Below the pieces are notes generated by a model that saw nothing but the letters and a program-made list of their open reading frames with translations, did no database searches and had not been told where the DNA came from. This document shows, piece by piece, positions 1-11,088 of a stretch of 64,000 bases of DNA (within the stretch, counting starts at the first letter, position 1; each line of letters opens with the position of its first letter). The stretch spans positions 60,909,079 through 60,973,078 of the forward strand of contig OV277870.1 in NCBI GenBank assembly GCA_922989275.2, written 5' to 3'. The stretch comes from Gari tellinella (lineage: Eukaryota; Mollusca; Bivalvia; Cardiida; Psammobiidae). A program made the translations under genes and the position numbers.

Positions 1-444
1 TCCAAACATTTTGTTTAAGAAATAACAAGTTTATACTAGTGTTTTATAGTGGCCGATTGACTTAATTACCAGCATCCCAACGACTACCCGTGTTTTATTC
101 CACGATAAAGCACTGGTATTAATTTATTATTTCGATTCTAACACTTCAATTTAACCGGGTTAAAACCACAATTTGCACCGACGCAACGGTGCTACATTTC
201 TTGGCGTACGCATTTTCGTAGCTATGTGACGTAAAGACGTTACAGCGCGTGAAGTTTTTTATTGAGAATTAAAACAAAGATACATTGTACGTTCCTTCTT
301 TGTTCTTACATTGTATAGAGACGTGCGCGAAGTGTATTAGAATAAAATATAACATATACACTTTGAATTATGGAAAGGAAAGACAGACGACTATAAGTTA
401 AAGCAGTGATTGTTTAAGACATGGTTTCATTGGAGTTGACTTAC
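1..444. other. Intron 6 of paralogue C (partial)
   Basis: AT-rich sequence with no exon, hairpin or transposon end that I recognise. Exon 7 of copy C would lie further left. Confidence 0.6.
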
Positions 445-579
445 CGATTTTGTAGAAAAACAGATATAAACTTTGATGGTGATGCGGCAACGCTGAATAG
501 GAAAATGTTCAAATATATGTTGCCGGAAAGTTTTTGTACTCCGAAGTTGATGCCATATGCTATCATCCCGGTAGTGCAC
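445..579 (-). CDS. Paralogue C exon 6 (TM7-TM8)
   Basis: 135 nt: CTTGMIAYGINFGVQKLSGN, IYLNIFLFSV, ending FLQN plus two bases of Arg. Acceptor TGCAG/GTGCAC, donor TCG/GTAAGT. Last exon of copy C inside the window; bases 1-444 are its intron 6. Confidence 0.88.
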
Positions 580-1250
580 CTGCAATATACAAAAACAACC
601 TAACGTATATCGGCATTTACTTCATAGCCTGTTTCAAGTTTTGAGACAGGTGATCCAACTTATGCATGTTGAAAGTAAATTAAAATATGCCTCAATGCGT
701 ATTTAGCTTTACTTTCAGGAAGCTTGCAGCTCTGCTATTTGGAAGGGTTGGGGAGGGGTATCAACGAGTTCATTGTCGTTGCCTACCTGTGGTCGCACGT
801 ACAGTGGTAGTACGATCGGCTGCGAACGAGGCTTGTGCTATTCTATATACAGCAGGACCCAAGGTTATAGAGCGTTTGACTTGAAAATCAATCAATCAAA
901 TGCTTGAGAATAAGCTCAGACGCAACTCAAAAGCTTTATAGCCTTGGGTCATGTTCTAAATGTCATGAAAGAAATAATATGAATGCAAGAATCTGTTCAA
1001 TATCTATACGTGTGACTATGTTATATTTCTTTAAACGTAATAATTGGGAATCACTTACAAAACAGAAAACAAGCATCGCAAAACATGCGGAAAAGCTGTG
1101 AGTTTGATGCTTGTAATATCGTAAACGTCATGAACACAGCAGCTACACTATTAAGAATAAAAATAACAACAGTATTGTAACTGCATAGATGTAAATAATT
1201 TTTTGAATTGTTTAAACATGTAAGTATACTACAATGTATTTGAAACTTAC

Positions 1251-1481
1251 CAGATAATCATCAATGGTACTGTGATCTTTAGGAGTGGCAACCTTCTGAA
1301 CAGGACAAAAACTGAATATTTCTTGGCCTGTTTTGTGCTTTTTTCATTAGATACTATTTCGCGCATGAATGAGAAATTAGGTGCCGGATGTTTGTTCCAT
1401 TTAGAAATTCGTGTAACCAGTGTTTCAGCTTGGTTGTACTTGTTCTGTGTTATATACCACCTGAAGCTCTCAGGGACGTAA
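1251..1481 (-). CDS. Paralogue C exon 5 (cytosolic loop)
   Basis: 231 nt: YVPESFRWYITQNKYNQAET, RISKWNKHPAPNF, FRRLPLLKITVPLMII. Acceptor CATAG/TTACG, donor CTG/GTAAGT. Confidence 0.92.
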
Positions 1482-1864
1482 CTATGAAATATATAACAAA
1501 AACAAATTGAATGGCAACAATGAAATGAAAACACATATAACATTGTCAGATGACATACAATAAATAAAGGATCCTATTGATATATACATATAATAGACAA
1601 GAATATATTAGGCAAAACATTATAGGTTGGTGACAGTACGACTTAGTCCATGATAATTTTATTTGTATTCCACATTGTCCATTTAACGTATATGAGAGCA
1701 AGGCGATGATAATACTCATTATTGTTATCTAAGAAATTTACCTTCAATAGAATAACAAACAGTTAACAATAAGTTTCAGTACGTATTATCATGTTAGCTA
1801 TTAAATAAAAGTAAATTAATATAGAAACGCTTTGCATGATATTTGATGCAATACATTGCCAAAA

Positions 1865-2100
1865 GTAACCCTATCTCAAGCAGCCGTTTCTAGTAGATAG
1901 ATGATCACTTAAAGATCGGTTGAAAATAAAGCAAACATTCCCTGAAGACGCATTCTGCCTTATTTCCAGCCTTTTTCAAGCTATCATCTGTTAGATTATA
2001 GAAATCATTTCTAATGATACATATTTATGACTTTGTGAATGGGGACTATTTTCTTCAGCGGATGAATATATAAAAGCGTAAAACTGCGTATCGATAGAGT
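1865..2100 (+). mobile_element. F3 MITE, degenerate
   Basis: Diverged F3: an H2-like arm (GTTGAAAATAAAGC / CAGCCTTTTTCAAGC) followed by the F3 tail motif TTTTCTTCAGCGGATGAATA. The termini are eroded. Confidence 0.5.
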
Positions 2101-2200
2101 TATGGCTATATGATTCTAAGATAAGATACTGAGTTACTCGGCGCCAAATGTCGAACAAATCGCTTAAACCGTTTCACTACCAAACTTTTCGTAATATGTA

Positions 2201-2412
2201 TACCCCTTTACCGTTTCATTGTCGTCTGTTTCAACCTTGTTGTCTGAAATGTCGTTTCAAAGTTACAAAATAAGGCAGTATTAATGAAGAAATTTCAAAA
2301 CGAGTTTCAAACAGTTTGGATCCTGATCAGACGCCGCGTCACGCGGCGTCTGAACAGGATTCAAACTGTTTGCAAACTCGTTTTGAAGCGCGATTGAGAG
2401 TGAAAAGGTTAA
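2201..2412 (-). mobile_element. F2 MITE with H1 core
   Basis: Ends TACCCCTTTACCG and AGTGAAAAGGTTAA. The centre is the H1 palindrome GGATCCTGATCAGACGCCGC and its mirror, bounded by CAAACAG/CTGTTTG. It stops 23 nt from the exon-4 donor of copy C. Confidence 0.75.
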
Positions 2413-2435
2413 TCCCGCTAGCGTTTATCACTTAC

Positions 2436-2640
2436 AACCACGCCGTCATAGTGATCAGTGAAAGAATCACCGTAGTCAGCGTCAACTGCTTCCAGTCTCT
2501 CATCAACCAGGCAAATAGGGCGAATATGCCTGAAAAGGCATTCCATGTTGGGACCCCAGTAATCCATGATCTCCATTTCGACAACGTGAATTCCTACATT
2601 ACCGTGTAGCTAATGGACAAGTAAAACGCACAGCCGATTC
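2436..2640 (-). CDS. Paralogue C exon 4 with in-frame TAG
   Basis: 205 nt: GIGCAFYLSISYTVM, stop (TAG at 2596-2594), EFTLSKWRSWITGVPTWNAF, then MRDWKQLTL. Acceptor TCCAG/GAATCG, donor TGGTT/GTAAGT. The remainder of the exon is open and conserved. Confidence 0.88.
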
Positions 2641-2686
2641 CTGGAAACATAACCTGTTGATGACTTTAACAATTTAACACGTTACC

Positions 2687-2830
2687 CCAGAGTCTGTTTC
2701 TAGACAGGTGACTACTTGTAGCAGTTTGGAAATGAAGCAGAATGCGCCTGAAGACACATTCTGCTTTACTTTTAGCTTGCTTTAGGCCTCTTTCAATTAG
2801 TTTATAGAAACTTATAACAATTTACGGATG
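2687..2830 (+). mobile_element. F3 MITE, partial, H2 core
   Basis: GTTTCTAGACAGGTGACTAC followed by a decayed H2 palindrome (GAAATGAAGCAGAATGCGCC and mirror). The right half is lost. Confidence 0.5.
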
Positions 2831-3019
2831 GTTTTAAAACATGTTGCATGATAAACAAGACCAGAATGGGCTTTAAGGTGCTCACCCGAGTACAAAGTTC
2901 CCAGTTTTAACTAGACTTTAACACTGAATGTGACTAATACCCCCACTAGTGTCTAATGTCACAAGAAGCAAATGTGTCAGAATAATGTTGATGTGTGTAG
3001 TTTATATGAACTAGAGGGC

Positions 3020-3912
3020 TAAGATGCATTTCTATTATTTGACCTGATGGCCTACTTTCTGACCTGACATAACTCCCATTCAAACATTGTCTAAACTTTG
3101 TCTAGGTGATTATTTTTGGCAAATTTCATGAATGTGGGACTAACAATATGGTCCGCAAGTGTTCAGAAGCCTTTTCATATGATTTGACCTACTGACCTAA
3201 TACATATTCATAATTACCTAGATTTTGTCGTGGTAATGATTATGAGTTTTTTGTCATGAAATTGCGGCAAAAGATATAGACCCTAGAGTAATTTGAAGCT
3301 TTTTCTATGATTTGAACTACCGACCTTCTTTTTGACCCCAAGTAATTAAAATTATTTCGTTGCCTAGATTTTGTCAAGGTTTCTATTCATGGCAAGTTGT
3401 GTGAAATTATAGCAAAAGATGGCTCCTACATTGTTTAGTAGCTGCGTTTATGTTTTGACCTACTGACCTACTTTTTTAATCATATGTAACCCATATTCAG
3501 ATAGTGCCTAGCTTTTATCAAGATAGTCCATCTAAGCAAGTTTTAAGAAGATTGGGTTATAGATATGGCCCTTGGAGTCGATATTATCCAAACATGGAAT
3601 ATGACCACGCCCTCTGGCCGGCATGTTGTTCTACGGATCAAATTTATTTGAACAACTTATAAAGTATATCCATTGAGAAACATTTTGGTGACAACCAAAT
3701 TAAAATCAAACAAGATTTTTCAAGATTTTGTGCACTGTTGCAATTGCAGCAAGACCATTTGCCCCATCCTCTTTTTTGAAAAACTTTTAAAGCTCAAGTC
3801 AACAGCATGCATCTCACAAAGTTTGGTTGAATAACAAACAGGAAGACAAAAGACGGACAGAGCGGTACCACAATAGCTCACATTGAGCACTTTGTGCTCT
3901 GGTGAGCTAAAA
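3020..3912. repeat. Degenerate GACCTACTGACCTAC tandem repeat with 3' hairpin
   Basis: Diverged units of roughly 130-145 bp start with TTTGACCTACTGACCTAC (near 3038, 3181, 3309 and 3453), each carrying TGCCTAGATTTTGTCAAGG. The right end has AGACGGACAGAGCG, then a hairpin at 3875-3908 (AGCTCAC..GAGCAC / GTGCTC..TGAGCT). Interspersed-repeat style I associate with bivalves; no coding capacity seen. Confidence 0.55.
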
Positions 3913-4045
3913 AGTACAAATCTTGTTCAGAGGGATCCTGTCAGAACCCTAAAAAAACAAGTGTTATCTGCACAATAAGAATAATGGATGCGCAAACGCT
4001 TCACTAGATTTGATTTAGTTTACAAGGTACACATCTATACTTTAC

Positions 4046-4262
4046 CAATGAAAATTCTTGACACGGCTACAACAGTCCATGTGGTGGCAAAGTATGAGAC
4101 GAGATGGAATATGAACAACAGGACCATGGATGAAAACATTGGAGCCTTCCGTCCAAACATGTCAGAGAGGTGGCCAGACAATAGACTACCCACACACATT
4201 CCCGCCATTCGAAGTGACATAATAGTGGCTGGCACCCACGAGTCTCCACAGATCAGATCAAA
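4046..4262 (-). CDS. Paralogue C exon 3 (TM2-TM3, MFS signature)
   Basis: 217 nt: FDLICGDSWVPATIMSLRMA, GHLSDMFGRKAPM, ending SRIFI plus G. Acceptor GACAG/TTTGAT, donor ATTG/GTAAAG. The Trp lost in copy B is present here. Confidence 0.92.
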
Positions 4263-4420
4263 CTGTCCAATCAGATTAAAATGCATAAACATTCAAACTC
4301 GCGTATAGATGTCATTTACAATCACTTAACATAACTGCATCCTCACCCCACTGAGGATAAAATCCATCCATTGCCACCTGTGTCACCTACGAAGTCATGC
4401 GTTCACTTCATGCATGCACA

Positions 4421-4670
4421 TACAGTGGAGAATCTGTTATTCTGTCCCATTTAAACGAAACGAAACTCAAACGCAAAACACTAAAACGTAGAAAAGTGCA
4501 TCTTTTGGACAATTCTGATAGTTTATGTTTATCTTGGTGGCAAACAGTTTGGAGCCTGATCAGACGCCGGGTCACCCGGCGTCTGATCTGGCTCCAAACT
4601 GTTTTCAATAAGAATAATATTTTTAGCGTAAACGCGTTTATTTGGAACGAATAACAGTTCCTCAACTGTA
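4421..4670 (+). mobile_element. F1 MITE (TACAGTGGAGAA) with H1 core
   Basis: TIRs TACAGTGGAGAATCTGTTAT and its eroded mirror ending CTCAACTGTA, TA target. Interior: CGTTTAAACG-like arm, TAAACGCGTTTA arm and central H1 palindrome (GGAGCCTGATCAGACGCCGG). Open frames across it are read-through of the palindrome. Confidence 0.85.
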
Positions 4671-5236
4671 CGACCAAAGAATCAGTAGGGAAGAAAGGAA
4701 AACATTGCAGATAATGAACGATTTGTGGATCTTTTTGATAATTAAAATGCGAGTAAAACATTGCATATGCTTAGCATTAACTTTTAGGAATTATCAACAT
4801 CCACTACATGTAGAAGTTATATTGCTTTGTATTATATTGCATTCTACTTGTGTTAAGATTATTGTAAATGGTAAATACTAACATTTTCCTCCAATTGTCT
4901 AAGGTTAAAAAGTTTTGGTATTAGTTTGATAGCCTTACATTTGAGCTTTTTTAATAATCAGGAGCTTCAGAACAATATCAGACTCAACTTAAACGCTTTG
5001 AAATAGGGACCTGTACTATATGGATAGATACGATAGTTGTACTGTTTATGGCGACAGTCATTTAAATGATCGGATATTTGCTTTTACATTTACAAAAGAT
5101 GAAAACTATTTTATGATTGAATATATAAGACAGCGGTTCCTGTCTTTAAAGCAAAACAAAAAACTTGTTTTGTCCAAACTCCTCGTTTACGACATTAAGC
5201 TTTACGTAATTGGAATAAATAGCAAGCGACATTTGA

Positions 5237-5440
5237 GCACTTTCACTCTCAATGACGCCAAAAGGTACGTTTGCAAACAGTTTGGATACTGATAAGACGC
5301 CGCGTACGCAGTTTATGATCTGATTCTAAACTGCTTGACACTCGTATCGAAATTTTGTTATACTGCCTGAAAATTAACTTTGAAACGATATTGCAGACAG
5401 CAATATTGAAGCAGATGACAATGAAACAATGAAGGGGTAA
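5237..5440 (+). mobile_element. F2 MITE with decayed H1 core
   Basis: Left ACTTTCACTCTCAATGACGC, right ATATTGCAGACAGCAATATT..GAAGGGGTAA. The core has one intact arm (GATAAGACGCCGCG) and a mutated partner. Confidence 0.65.
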
Positions 5441-5506
5441 CAGTCTCACGAGACATTTGGCAGTGAAATAGTTAAAAACGGCCAATAGTTTGGCTTCAAA
5501 CATTAC

Positions 5507-5889
5507 CTGTGATGTGAGCGTCTTTGTCCCGGCTTCAAACACAAACTTTGTACACGCCTTCCCTGACGATGTTGTACACTGCTGGTTCCACTCATCATGT
5601 GACTTATCCGGATTACTTCTGTTAACATTATTCAGACTGGTGACCGTCTCCGTGTTATTTATCAGTGACGTTGCGGACGAGTTATGTGCCACGAAATCTT
5701 CGACACATTTCCACCTCGGTGTGTAGGCAAAGAAGATAAACCCCACTAAGCTGAAGCAGACCACTAGCTTCATCATGTGAACAATGATTACTAAGAGGAT
5801 CTGGAAGGTACCACATCCTCCGAGTTGGTTAAGTACATCGTCGGGCGTAACTTTGTCATTGTTACTAACTGATTTGGCGATCAGGTCAC
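5507..5889 (-). CDS. Paralogue C exon 2 (TM1, extracellular loop)
   Basis: 383 nt: GDLIAKSVSNNDK, TPDDVLNQLGGCGTFQ, TM1, RWKCVEDF, a loop with several NxS/T sites, ending KTLTSQ. Acceptor TTTAG/GTGACC, donor CAG/GTAATG. Confidence 0.9.
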
Positions 5890-6505
5890 CTAAATAAATA
5901 ATATTTACATTAACCCCATTCAATTCCATTTATAAACATTACGTTTCATTCGTATAGATGCAATTGCTCGAGGGGCGGGACTTGTGGATATATTTCGCAA
6001 AGGAGGCGGGGCTTATGTAGCTGTTCTCTGCCAAATAGTCTTTCAAACTCGGACAACAGACATTTGGCGATTTTTTCTTAAATGCTTCCTAACCAATGTT
6101 TGCCTTCCTATTAGCGGAAACCATGATTATCGACTAGAATTCTTATTTTATGACGAGACAAATGTCACCTTTATAAACAGAATCTGCATTTCTTTATGAC
6201 AAAAATAATCAATATATTCATCCAAGTTTAAAAATGACGTCAAATCTGCATTTTCGCCCCAAACTGTCGAATTGATGGAGTTACATGTAGAATGTTTACA
6301 ATTACATTGTTTTGTTGCGTTCGAATGAAAACATCTGCAGTAATGCGCTATATCTGTTCCTTACAGGGTACACATTGTTCGAGTTAAGAACCTCTAATAT
6401 GGATTAAACATTCATGCATACTAATAAAATATTCATTTAATATTAGAAATTACAGAAAATATAAATTAAAAATAAGAAATGAACAGATGTTTTTCGGCGT
6501 TTAAC

Positions 6506-6690
6506 TCTTTAACTCTCACTGATGTCCTAAATCGCATTTGCAAACAGTAACGCGGTGTCTGCTCAGGTTCAAAACTATTTGCCACTTGATTTGAAATTAC
6601 GTCAGTTATACTGCCTGAAATCTAACTTTCAAACGATATTGCAGACAACAAGATTGAAGGAGATGACAATGTGGCGGTGAAGGGGTCAAA
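6506..6690 (+). mobile_element. F2 MITE, left arm of core lost
   Basis: F2 ends and the right body (GAAATTACGTCAGTTATACT, GCGGTGAAGGGG) are retained. Only part of the H1 core remains (CAAACAGTAACGCGGTGTCT). Confidence 0.5.
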
Positions 6691-6968
6691 ACCACACAAT
6701 AAATGTAATTATTAAAGTGGTAAGCGAAATAAAAGGCAGAAACGTAAATGATAAATTCCATGAATCGGGCTAGCGATTCATCGTTAAAGTGCCGATCAGT
6801 TGCGCTTATTATTTGCCGATCATTATTTCGCTAAAACGCCGACAAAATCAATTCATTTCTTAAGTGTTAGCTCATAAACCCCTAAACATTCAGGGGAACA
6901 ATTCCAATTTCTAATTAAGGCCAACTTATTGTTGACTATTCATGGCTATTTGTCAAAGAATGGCACAT

Positions 6969-7220
6969 TAACCCTTTACCTGATAGCATTGTTTCTAGTA
7001 TTGAAGATATGTGACTATTTCAAGCAGGTTGAAAGTAAAGCAGAATGCGCCCTAAGGCGCATTCTGCTTTACTTTCAGCCTGCTTTAAGCTATTAACTGC
7101 TAGAATAATGAAAGTATTGAATATGAGACATATTCATTACGGTATAATTTGGAACTATTTTCTTCAGCGGGTGAATAAAATGAATGTGCTAAAAGTCGCT
7201 TCTATAAGGGAAAGGGTTAA
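6969..7220 (+). mobile_element. F3 MITE with intact H2 core
   Basis: TTAACCCTTTACC...GGAAAGGGTTAA with TTAA on both sides. Perfect core AGCAGAATGCGCCCTAAGGC and mirror, bounded by CAGGTTGAAAG / CTTTCAGCCTG. Very similar along its length to the copy at 57881-58132, so probably a recent subfamily. Confidence 0.85.
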
Positions 7221-7388
7221 GAAACATTCCAGATCCAAGTTAGAGGATTTGTCTAGAGCACTTAAATCTGGGTGTACACTGTTCGCATAGAACAAGCATA
7301 ATTTGAATAGTTGCATTGTTTGTTAATAAAGTATGTTCGCGCCACACAGTATCAATGGATAAAAAAACTTTTTGTGCATGCTATTCTA

Positions 7389-7417
7389 AGGTGTGTGTGT
7401 GTGGGGGGGGGGGGGGT
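7389..7417. repeat. GT microsatellite and poly-G tract
   Basis: A GTGTGTGTGT run passes into a long G homopolymer; a likely site of assembly or length error. Confidence 0.8.
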
Positions 7418-7659
7418 TAAACGCAAACACAATGCGCGATAAAATGCAGTAAACGATAACTGTTTGAAGATGTCACTGAAACGTTTTAATTTGTTCACTA
7501 CCAGAACGCCATCCGTTTAAAACAATTGTCGTCTGATTTTGTTGAACAATTTTTAATTCTAGGTACATGTATTTTGAATACTAAAACAGGTATTGAACTT
7601 GGTGTGTTTGCAAATAAAGACATTGTTGTCAGGTAAGGCAGTAAAAGGTTAATGAAGAC

Positions 7660-7904
7660 CGTTAGGTTAGATCATGTCGCGGCGTCTGATCTGGATTCAT
7701 GCTGTTTGTCACTCGTGTTTAAGTTTTCATTTCTGTCAAAATGTCCATTATGTAATTTTGAGAAAAAAGTAGACAATTTTAAGCAGACGATATTGCAGCA
7801 ATATTAGCGTTAGACAATGTTTTCTTGTTTAAGGAAATGCGACAAGGGTCGTTGTAAGGAGGGAATCGTTGTTGGGAAGGCCGTTGTAGAGAGGGAGCAC
7901 TGTA
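7660..7904 (+). mobile_element. F4 MITE, left-truncated
   Basis: Keeps one H1 arm (GGCGTCTGATCTGGATTCAT), the F4 body (GTCAAAATGTCCATTATGTA) and right end GTAGAGAGGGAGCACTGTA. Confidence 0.7.
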
Positions 7905-8038
7905 TTTTCTGTAATGGTGAATTAAATTAAAGAACGGATTAGGTGAGTTTACTGAACTGCGACACAGAATAGGTTATATAGCGCCGATTTAAATTGAAGG
8001 CCAAAATGGAATAATGGGTTAATATGTAAAATGCTTAC

Positions 8039-8180
8039 CTGTGCCTATATCACCTAGCTCTACACTGTTGTCTGACGGCTGTTTACAGACCACGCCATCC
8101 TTGGATTGTTCTGTTGTATTCGCATGCCATTCTGTTACACTGTTCACATGGACATCCTTCTCAGTTGTAGCAACACTCAT
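8039..8180 (-). CDS. Paralogue C exon 1
   Basis: 142 nt: MSVATTEKDVHVNSVTEWHA through ELGDIGT plus one base. Donor CAG/GTAAGC. An F1 element begins 31 nt upstream of the ATG. Confidence 0.82.
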
Positions 8181-8211
8181 GGCCGATATAACAACAATCC
8201 AATGGGTGATA

Positions 8212-8460
8212 TACAGTTGAGAATACGCTATTCTATCCCGTTTAAATGAATCGAAAGGCAAACGCAAAGCACTAAAACATAGAAAAGTGCAACTTTTGAG
8301 CAATTCTTATAATTCATGTTTATCTTGGCGACAACTAGTTTCGAGCCTGATCAGACGTCGGGTTACCCGGCGTCTGATCTGGCTCCAAACTGTTTGCATC
8401 AGAAATAATAGTTTTAGCGTAAACGCGTTTACTGGGAAAGAATAACGTTTCTCCAATGTA
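8212..8460 (+). mobile_element. F1 MITE 31 nt upstream of paralogue C ATG
   Basis: TACAGTTGAGAATACGCTAT ... GTTTCTCCAATGTA with H1 core. Flanked by direct repeats AACAACAATCCAA (8190 and 8461), suggesting a local tandem duplication with the next F1. Confidence 0.82.
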
Positions 8461-8477
8461 ACAACAATCCAAAATGG

Positions 8478-8732
8478 TACAGAGGAGACGACGGTATACT
8501 TTCCCCGTTTAAATGCAAATTAAACGCAAACGCATTGCTATAAAATGATACACCATGTCAATATTTTAAAAAAAAAAATTTTTTTAATTTTTATCTGAAT
8601 GGAAAACAGTATGGAGCCTGATCAGACACCGGGTTATCCGGTGTCTGATCTGGCTCCAAACTGTTTGCAATAGAAATAATAGTTTAAGTGTAAATGTGTG
8701 TTTTGTGAAAGAATGACGTCATCTTCACTGTA
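8478..8732 (+). mobile_element. F1 MITE, second copy in tandem
   Basis: TACAGAGGAGACGACGGTAT ... TCTTCACTGTA, H1 core variant GATCAGACACCGG matched by CCGGTGTCTGATC on the other arm. Confidence 0.8.
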
Positions 8733-8957
8733 CTTCATTGGTCCCGATAAGAGTATGACGTGATTGACAATTACGTCTACAAAGACACCCACATGTTCTG
8801 ACCAATCAGTAGACTCGTTTCTTAGAGGAATAATACCATTGAGTTTGGTGTATACATAAGGACTGTGTTAGTGTTGGAAATACCTCAGAAATTGGACATA
8901 ATACGAGGGGTGTTTCATAATTAATGCAACTCCATTAATAACTTCGATATAATAATT

Positions 8958-9314
8958 TTATTTATGCTTTTCGGTGGATTACCACGAAATAGCAGTGGAT
9001 GATCACTTGGTAATCCACTGCAGTGGATTATCACCAATCGCTTTTTATTATGAATTTTCCCCGTAGGGCTCCCCAAGAATTATAGTCAATCGTGTCTTAT
9101 CGTTAAATTCCGGCAGTCCGATTTGTCGCGAACTACTCACCGGAAGAGCACGAATCCAAACTCGGGAGCAACGAGTGACGTCATTATACCGCCAACTGTC
9201 ACGCGCATGTGTTCGACATAAAACGTGGGGCTCAACACGGGATAAATAATGTACGTTCGCTTTCAATTTTTAAACAATTTCGTTTAAAAAGTGGCTTAAA
9301 AGCATAAATAAATA
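8958..9314. mobile_element. Short TIR element nested in M1
   Basis: TIRs TATTTATGCTTTT / AAAAGCATAAATA. Shares CCCCGTAGGGCTCCCCAA and TCCGATTTGTCGCGAACTA-like blocks with a second copy at 55167-55545. Confidence 0.6.
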
Positions 9315-9318
9315 GAAT

Positions 9319-9476
9319 AACTGTGTTTTTTCAGTGTACGATCGAATTTAATCCATTTCGTGAACATCAGACTGTTATATTTTCACTCGTGGCTTCGCCA
9401 CTCGTGAAAATATAACGTCTGATGTTCACTCAATGGATTAAATTTCGATCTTACACTGAAAACAACAGTTATCCTC
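9319..9476. repeat. Long near-perfect palindrome
   Basis: Arms of about 75 bp: AATTTAATCCATT..GTTATATTTTCACTCGTGG, loop CTTCG, and mirror. The homologous place in the 55.5 kb copy has only a stub (ATAACTGTAGTTTTAAAACAG), so the core is absent there. Confidence 0.8.
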
Positions 9477-10502
9477 TATGTAATATGCATGTATGATATA
9501 TCGTTGGAAAGGGCAATTTCTCATCTATACGATGGTATAATGCACTATTAGATAACATTACGGGATAAATCACAATATTTATCTAAATGACCCCTCCTCA
9601 AGGGCACTAGAAAATAGCACTTTTCAGACTCTACTTATTGACCTAATAACTTTTTTAAAAGTAAAAGTTCTATACTTTGTTTTTGAAATATATCAGTTTA
9701 TGTCTGAATTTTAATATAAATAAGATTTCATTACAATTAAAAGGCTCAGCTGTTTTAAATCTTTTTTTTTTAAAAATGAAATTTGTCATTTTGCTAATGT
9801 TGACATGATTTTTCGAACGCTATGAAATATTTCTAGATTCGTATATCTATAATTTGATTTTAAAACATGAACATCTGCTCCAATTACTTCAAATATAGCC
9901 TGGTTTGATATAACAAAATGTGTTCTAGATTTCAACAAAACCTCTTGAACATAACACTAGTGTCATTTTTTCAGTAAGAGTTAAATATTACCTTTACTTT
10001 TGTCATTTTGTAAAATAATATAATTTTGAATCGCGTAATTTGTGTATAATTGTCTTAATTAATCTGACCGAAAGTTTCATAAAATTATTTCAAATAATAA
10101 AACCGTCATGGTAATTACAGTATCAAATTTTGTTCGAAACATTACCTCAAAAATACACAAAAACGGTCCAGTGCCCTTGACTTAGGGTCCTTTAGGCTCA
10201 TGGTGTGACTTGTTTAGTCATGTGATCTTACTGTGCATTATACCATTCTGTAGGCGAAGAATGACTCTTTCTAATGATGTATCACACATGCATTTCACAC
10301 TTATATTATTAAAGTTATTGATCTAGTTGCATTAATTATGAAACACCCCTCGTAATAGGAAGAAATTTCGTATGAATCCAACCATGAGGCATATATTCTA
10401 CAAATGCTATACAAATATTTTCATCAATGTACACAAAGTTTAACTTTTATATGTAATCACGCGTGGGTACGTGTTACTGAATTAAAAACAATAAAATATC
10501 TA

Positions 10503-10753
10503 TACAGAGGAGAGTAATGTTATTCTTTCCCTTTTAAACGAAACGAAACGCAAACGCAAAACATTAAAACATAGAAAAGTGCAACTTTTGGACAATTCTT
10601 ATAATTCATGTTTATCTTGGTGACAAACAGTTTGGAGCAAAATCAGACGCCATGTAACCCGGCGTCTGTTCTGGCTCCAAACTGTTTGCATTAGAAATAA
10701 TAGTTTTAGAGTAAACGCGTTTACTGGGAAAGAATAACGTTTTCTCCACTGTA
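10503..10753 (+). mobile_element. F1 MITE with H1 core
   Basis: TACAGAGGAGAGTAATGTTA ... GTTTTCTCCACTGTA; core slightly mismatched (GAGCAAAATCAGACGCCATG). Confidence 0.82.
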
Positions 10754-10967
10754 CATGTATGAAAAGTTGTCATTAGGGATTGAGTACAAAACTACTTATC
10801 AATTTTAAAATTGATTTTATCACCTAATAAAATCAATTCTTATAATTCTCAATTTTTATTGAGAATTTAGTTCCATGTATGACCCCTATAAACGGACTTT
10901 TCCAAAGTTCGAACTTTTCCGAACATAGACAAATCATTCTTTCCGCAAGGAGATACTATATGCTGTA

Positions 10968-11085
10968 ACCCCTTACCCCATAAATACGTCGTTTTATGCC
11001 TTTGATTTATTCCTCCGCTGAAGACAATCGTTTCACTTTATACGATCGTAAAAATAGTTTCTATCTTCTACCTGATAGTACTTTA
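10968..11085 (-). mobile_element. F3 MITE half, no core
   Basis: TAACCCCTTACCCCATAAAT and the F3 tail in reverse (TTATTCCTCCGCTGAAGACA); it ends before the H2 hairpin and is followed directly by another F3. Confidence 0.45.
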
Positions 11086-11088
11086 ATC

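Larger units (their letters stand above)
445..8180 (-). pseudogene. SLC22-family organic cation transporter-like, paralogue C (exons 1-6, in-frame TAG; runs off left edge)
   Basis: Exons join as 8180-8039, 5889-5507, 4262-4046, 2640-2436, 1481-1251 and 579-445: 1313 nt, with the phases of copies A and B. Exons 7-10 would lie left of the window. Motifs include TPDDVLNQLGGCGTFQ, RWKCVEDF, GHLSDMFGRK and PESFRW. Codon 263, in exon 4, is TAG (2596-2594) where copy B has TCA (Ser) and copy A has ACC (Thr). All visible splice sites are GT-AG. As read, the protein would end within the TM4-TM5 region. It could be a recent pseudogene, a null allele or a base error. Confidence 0.8.
8904..10356. mobile_element. 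Foldback transposon with mariner-like ends (M1)
   Basis: The ends TACGAGGGGTGTTTCATAAT / ATTATGAAACACCCCTCGTA are perfect inverted repeats at TA. Inverted similarity continues inward (ATTATACCAT, the AAGGGCACT/AGTGCCCTT region), so it is a long-TIR foldback. No transposase frame is visible. Nested elements occupy about 8958-9480. Confidence 0.7.

Noticed and set aside
3875..3908. Rho-independent terminator
   Set aside because: The hairpin is the end of a dispersed eukaryotic repeat with no gene upstream.
5020..5292. 90-codon plus-strand frame in intron 2 of paralogue C
   Set aside because: No recognisable domain; it runs into an F2 element and overlaps the intron of the minus-strand gene.
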